This document shows, in pieces, positions 5,791 to 6,004 of a stretch of 6,004 nucleotides of DNA. Made by a program: the position numbers and the translations under genes. Within the stretch, counting starts at the first letter, position 1. Every line of letters starts with the position of its first letter. Origin of the DNA: Candidatus Bathyarchaeota archaeon (GTDB lineage: Archaea; Thermoproteota; Bathyarchaeia; TCS64); contig DAOVEE010000113.1 in NCBI GenBank assembly GCA_030669135.1, positions 1 to 6,004 of the forward strand. Reading direction: 5' to 3'. The notes below the pieces were generated by a model. That model was not told the origin of the DNA. It saw only the letters and a program-made list of their open reading frames with translations, and made no database searches.

Positions 5791-5798
5791 TTTATATC
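5791..5798 (+). promoter_or_regulatory. TATA-like box for small gene copy 2
   Basis: TTTATATC is a good archaeal TATA match. It lies 21-25 nt upstream of the conserved leader element, placing the transcription start near 5820 and giving a leader of about 45 nt. Confidence 0.5.
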
Positions 5799-5815
5799 TA
5801 AGCTCTGAACCGGCT

Positions 5816-5835
5816 TTCCACGATGTTCTTAAGAT
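5816..5835 (+). promoter_or_regulatory. Conserved leader element, copy 2
   Basis: TTCCACGATGTTCTTAAGAT differs from copy 1 at two of 20 positions. An ATG inside it (5823) opens a 20-codon frame that ends at 5885 and overlaps the small gene start in another frame. That short frame reads RCPLC near its start, but it is not preserved in copy 1. Confidence 0.5.
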
Positions 5836-5865
5836 GCCCTTTATGCTTAAACGGGGCTGTTCGAT

Positions 5866-6004
5866 ATGGATTCCAAAGAGGTTAAGGCGTCCAAGTGCGC
5901 GGTCCTGTTCCCAGATGAGCTGGACATTGTTGACGTCGTTGGTGAGAGGTTCCACGCAGGTAACTGGTTCAAGTATATGTCTGATCAGCTTAAGGAAAAG
6001 CGTA
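5866..6004 (+). CDS. Small unrecognised protein, copy 2 (partial, C-terminus off the right edge)
   Basis: This paralogue of the gene at 5441 is open for 46 codons to the window end. Residues 1-7 differ (MDSKEVK against MVYNQVN). Residue 11 is Cys instead of Asp, and all other residues from 8 to 46 are identical. Codons 8-25 differ at nine positions, eight of them synonymous, so selection has kept the protein. Codons 26-46 are identical at the nucleotide level. It has its own TATA-like box and leader, so it is probably expressed. The ribosome-binding site is weak (GGGG about 9 nt upstream). Whether the stop and the C-terminal tail match copy 1 cannot be seen. Confidence 0.72.
   Translation, partial: MDSKEVKASKCAVLFPDELDIVDVVGERFHAGNWFKYMSDQLKEKR

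Larger units (their letters stand above)
5207..6004. repeat. Tandem duplication of about 477 bp (unit 1 at 5207-5683, unit 2 from 5684 to beyond the window)
   Basis: Each unit holds, in order, the ydeI-like 5' end (minus strand), an intergenic region, a TATA-like box, the 20-nt leader element and the small gene (plus strand). Unit 2 starts directly where unit 1 ends. The intergenic part of unit 2 is about 50 nt shorter and lacks the A7-CAG-T7 element and the ydeI-like TATA box. The identity differs greatly along the unit: roughly 75% in the ydeI part, diverged in the leader, and 100% over the last 64 nt seen. Confidence 0.75.

Noticed and set aside
5823..5885. A 20-codon frame with RCPLC, resembling the N-terminal zinc ribbon of some transposases
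   Set aside because: It is very short, overlaps the small gene start, and its CPLC is not kept in copy 1. There are no inverted repeats or catalytic residues nearby to support an insertion sequence.
5692..5955. An 87-codon minus-strand open frame
   Set aside because: It runs antisense through the conserved small gene and ends in the frameshifted ydeI remnant, so it is open by chance.

Overview
The window is archaeal. The best evidence is a cluster on the minus strand encoding the tRNA methyltransferase aTrm56 and the general transcription factor TFE, both archaeal hallmark genes. Several start codons also sit about 26 nt downstream of TATA-like boxes, and short T-runs follow several genes in place of clear stem-loop terminators. 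The DNA is GC-rich in most genes. I cannot name the phylum from the sequence alone.

Positions 1-1470 (minus strand) hold an information-processing operon, read right to left: aTrm56, then TFE, then an HD-domain phosphohydrolase that runs off the left edge. The HD gene seems to start at a CTG that overlaps the TFE stop (CTGA). From about 1555 to 3259 (plus strand) come a two-helix membrane protein with a PH-like domain, a translationally coupled ACT-domain protein, and, after a T-run, an S component of an ECF vitamin or cofactor transporter. From 4573 down to 3359 (minus strand) lies a large Obg/YchF-like GTPase with a C-terminal TGS domain. Upstream of it, 5293 to 4694 (minus strand), is a YdeI/OmdA-family protein.

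The right end (about 5207-6004) is the unusual part. A segment of about 477 bp, containing the 5' end of the ydeI-like gene, the divergent intergenic region and a 63-codon unrecognised gene, is tandemly duplicated. In the second unit the ydeI piece is a frameshifted, truncated remnant. The second copy of the small gene stays open and runs off the right edge. Between the two small genes, 18 codons carry almost only synonymous changes, followed abruptly by 64 identical nucleotides up to the window end. This suggests a maintained protein-coding gene plus local gene conversion or re-duplication. A 20-nt element is also conserved upstream of both small genes.

No CRISPR array, rRNA, tRNA or complete insertion sequence was seen. 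Most of the window is ordinary archaeal chromosome. The duplicated small-gene locus is the only candidate for something undescribed, and its function cannot be read from the sequence.
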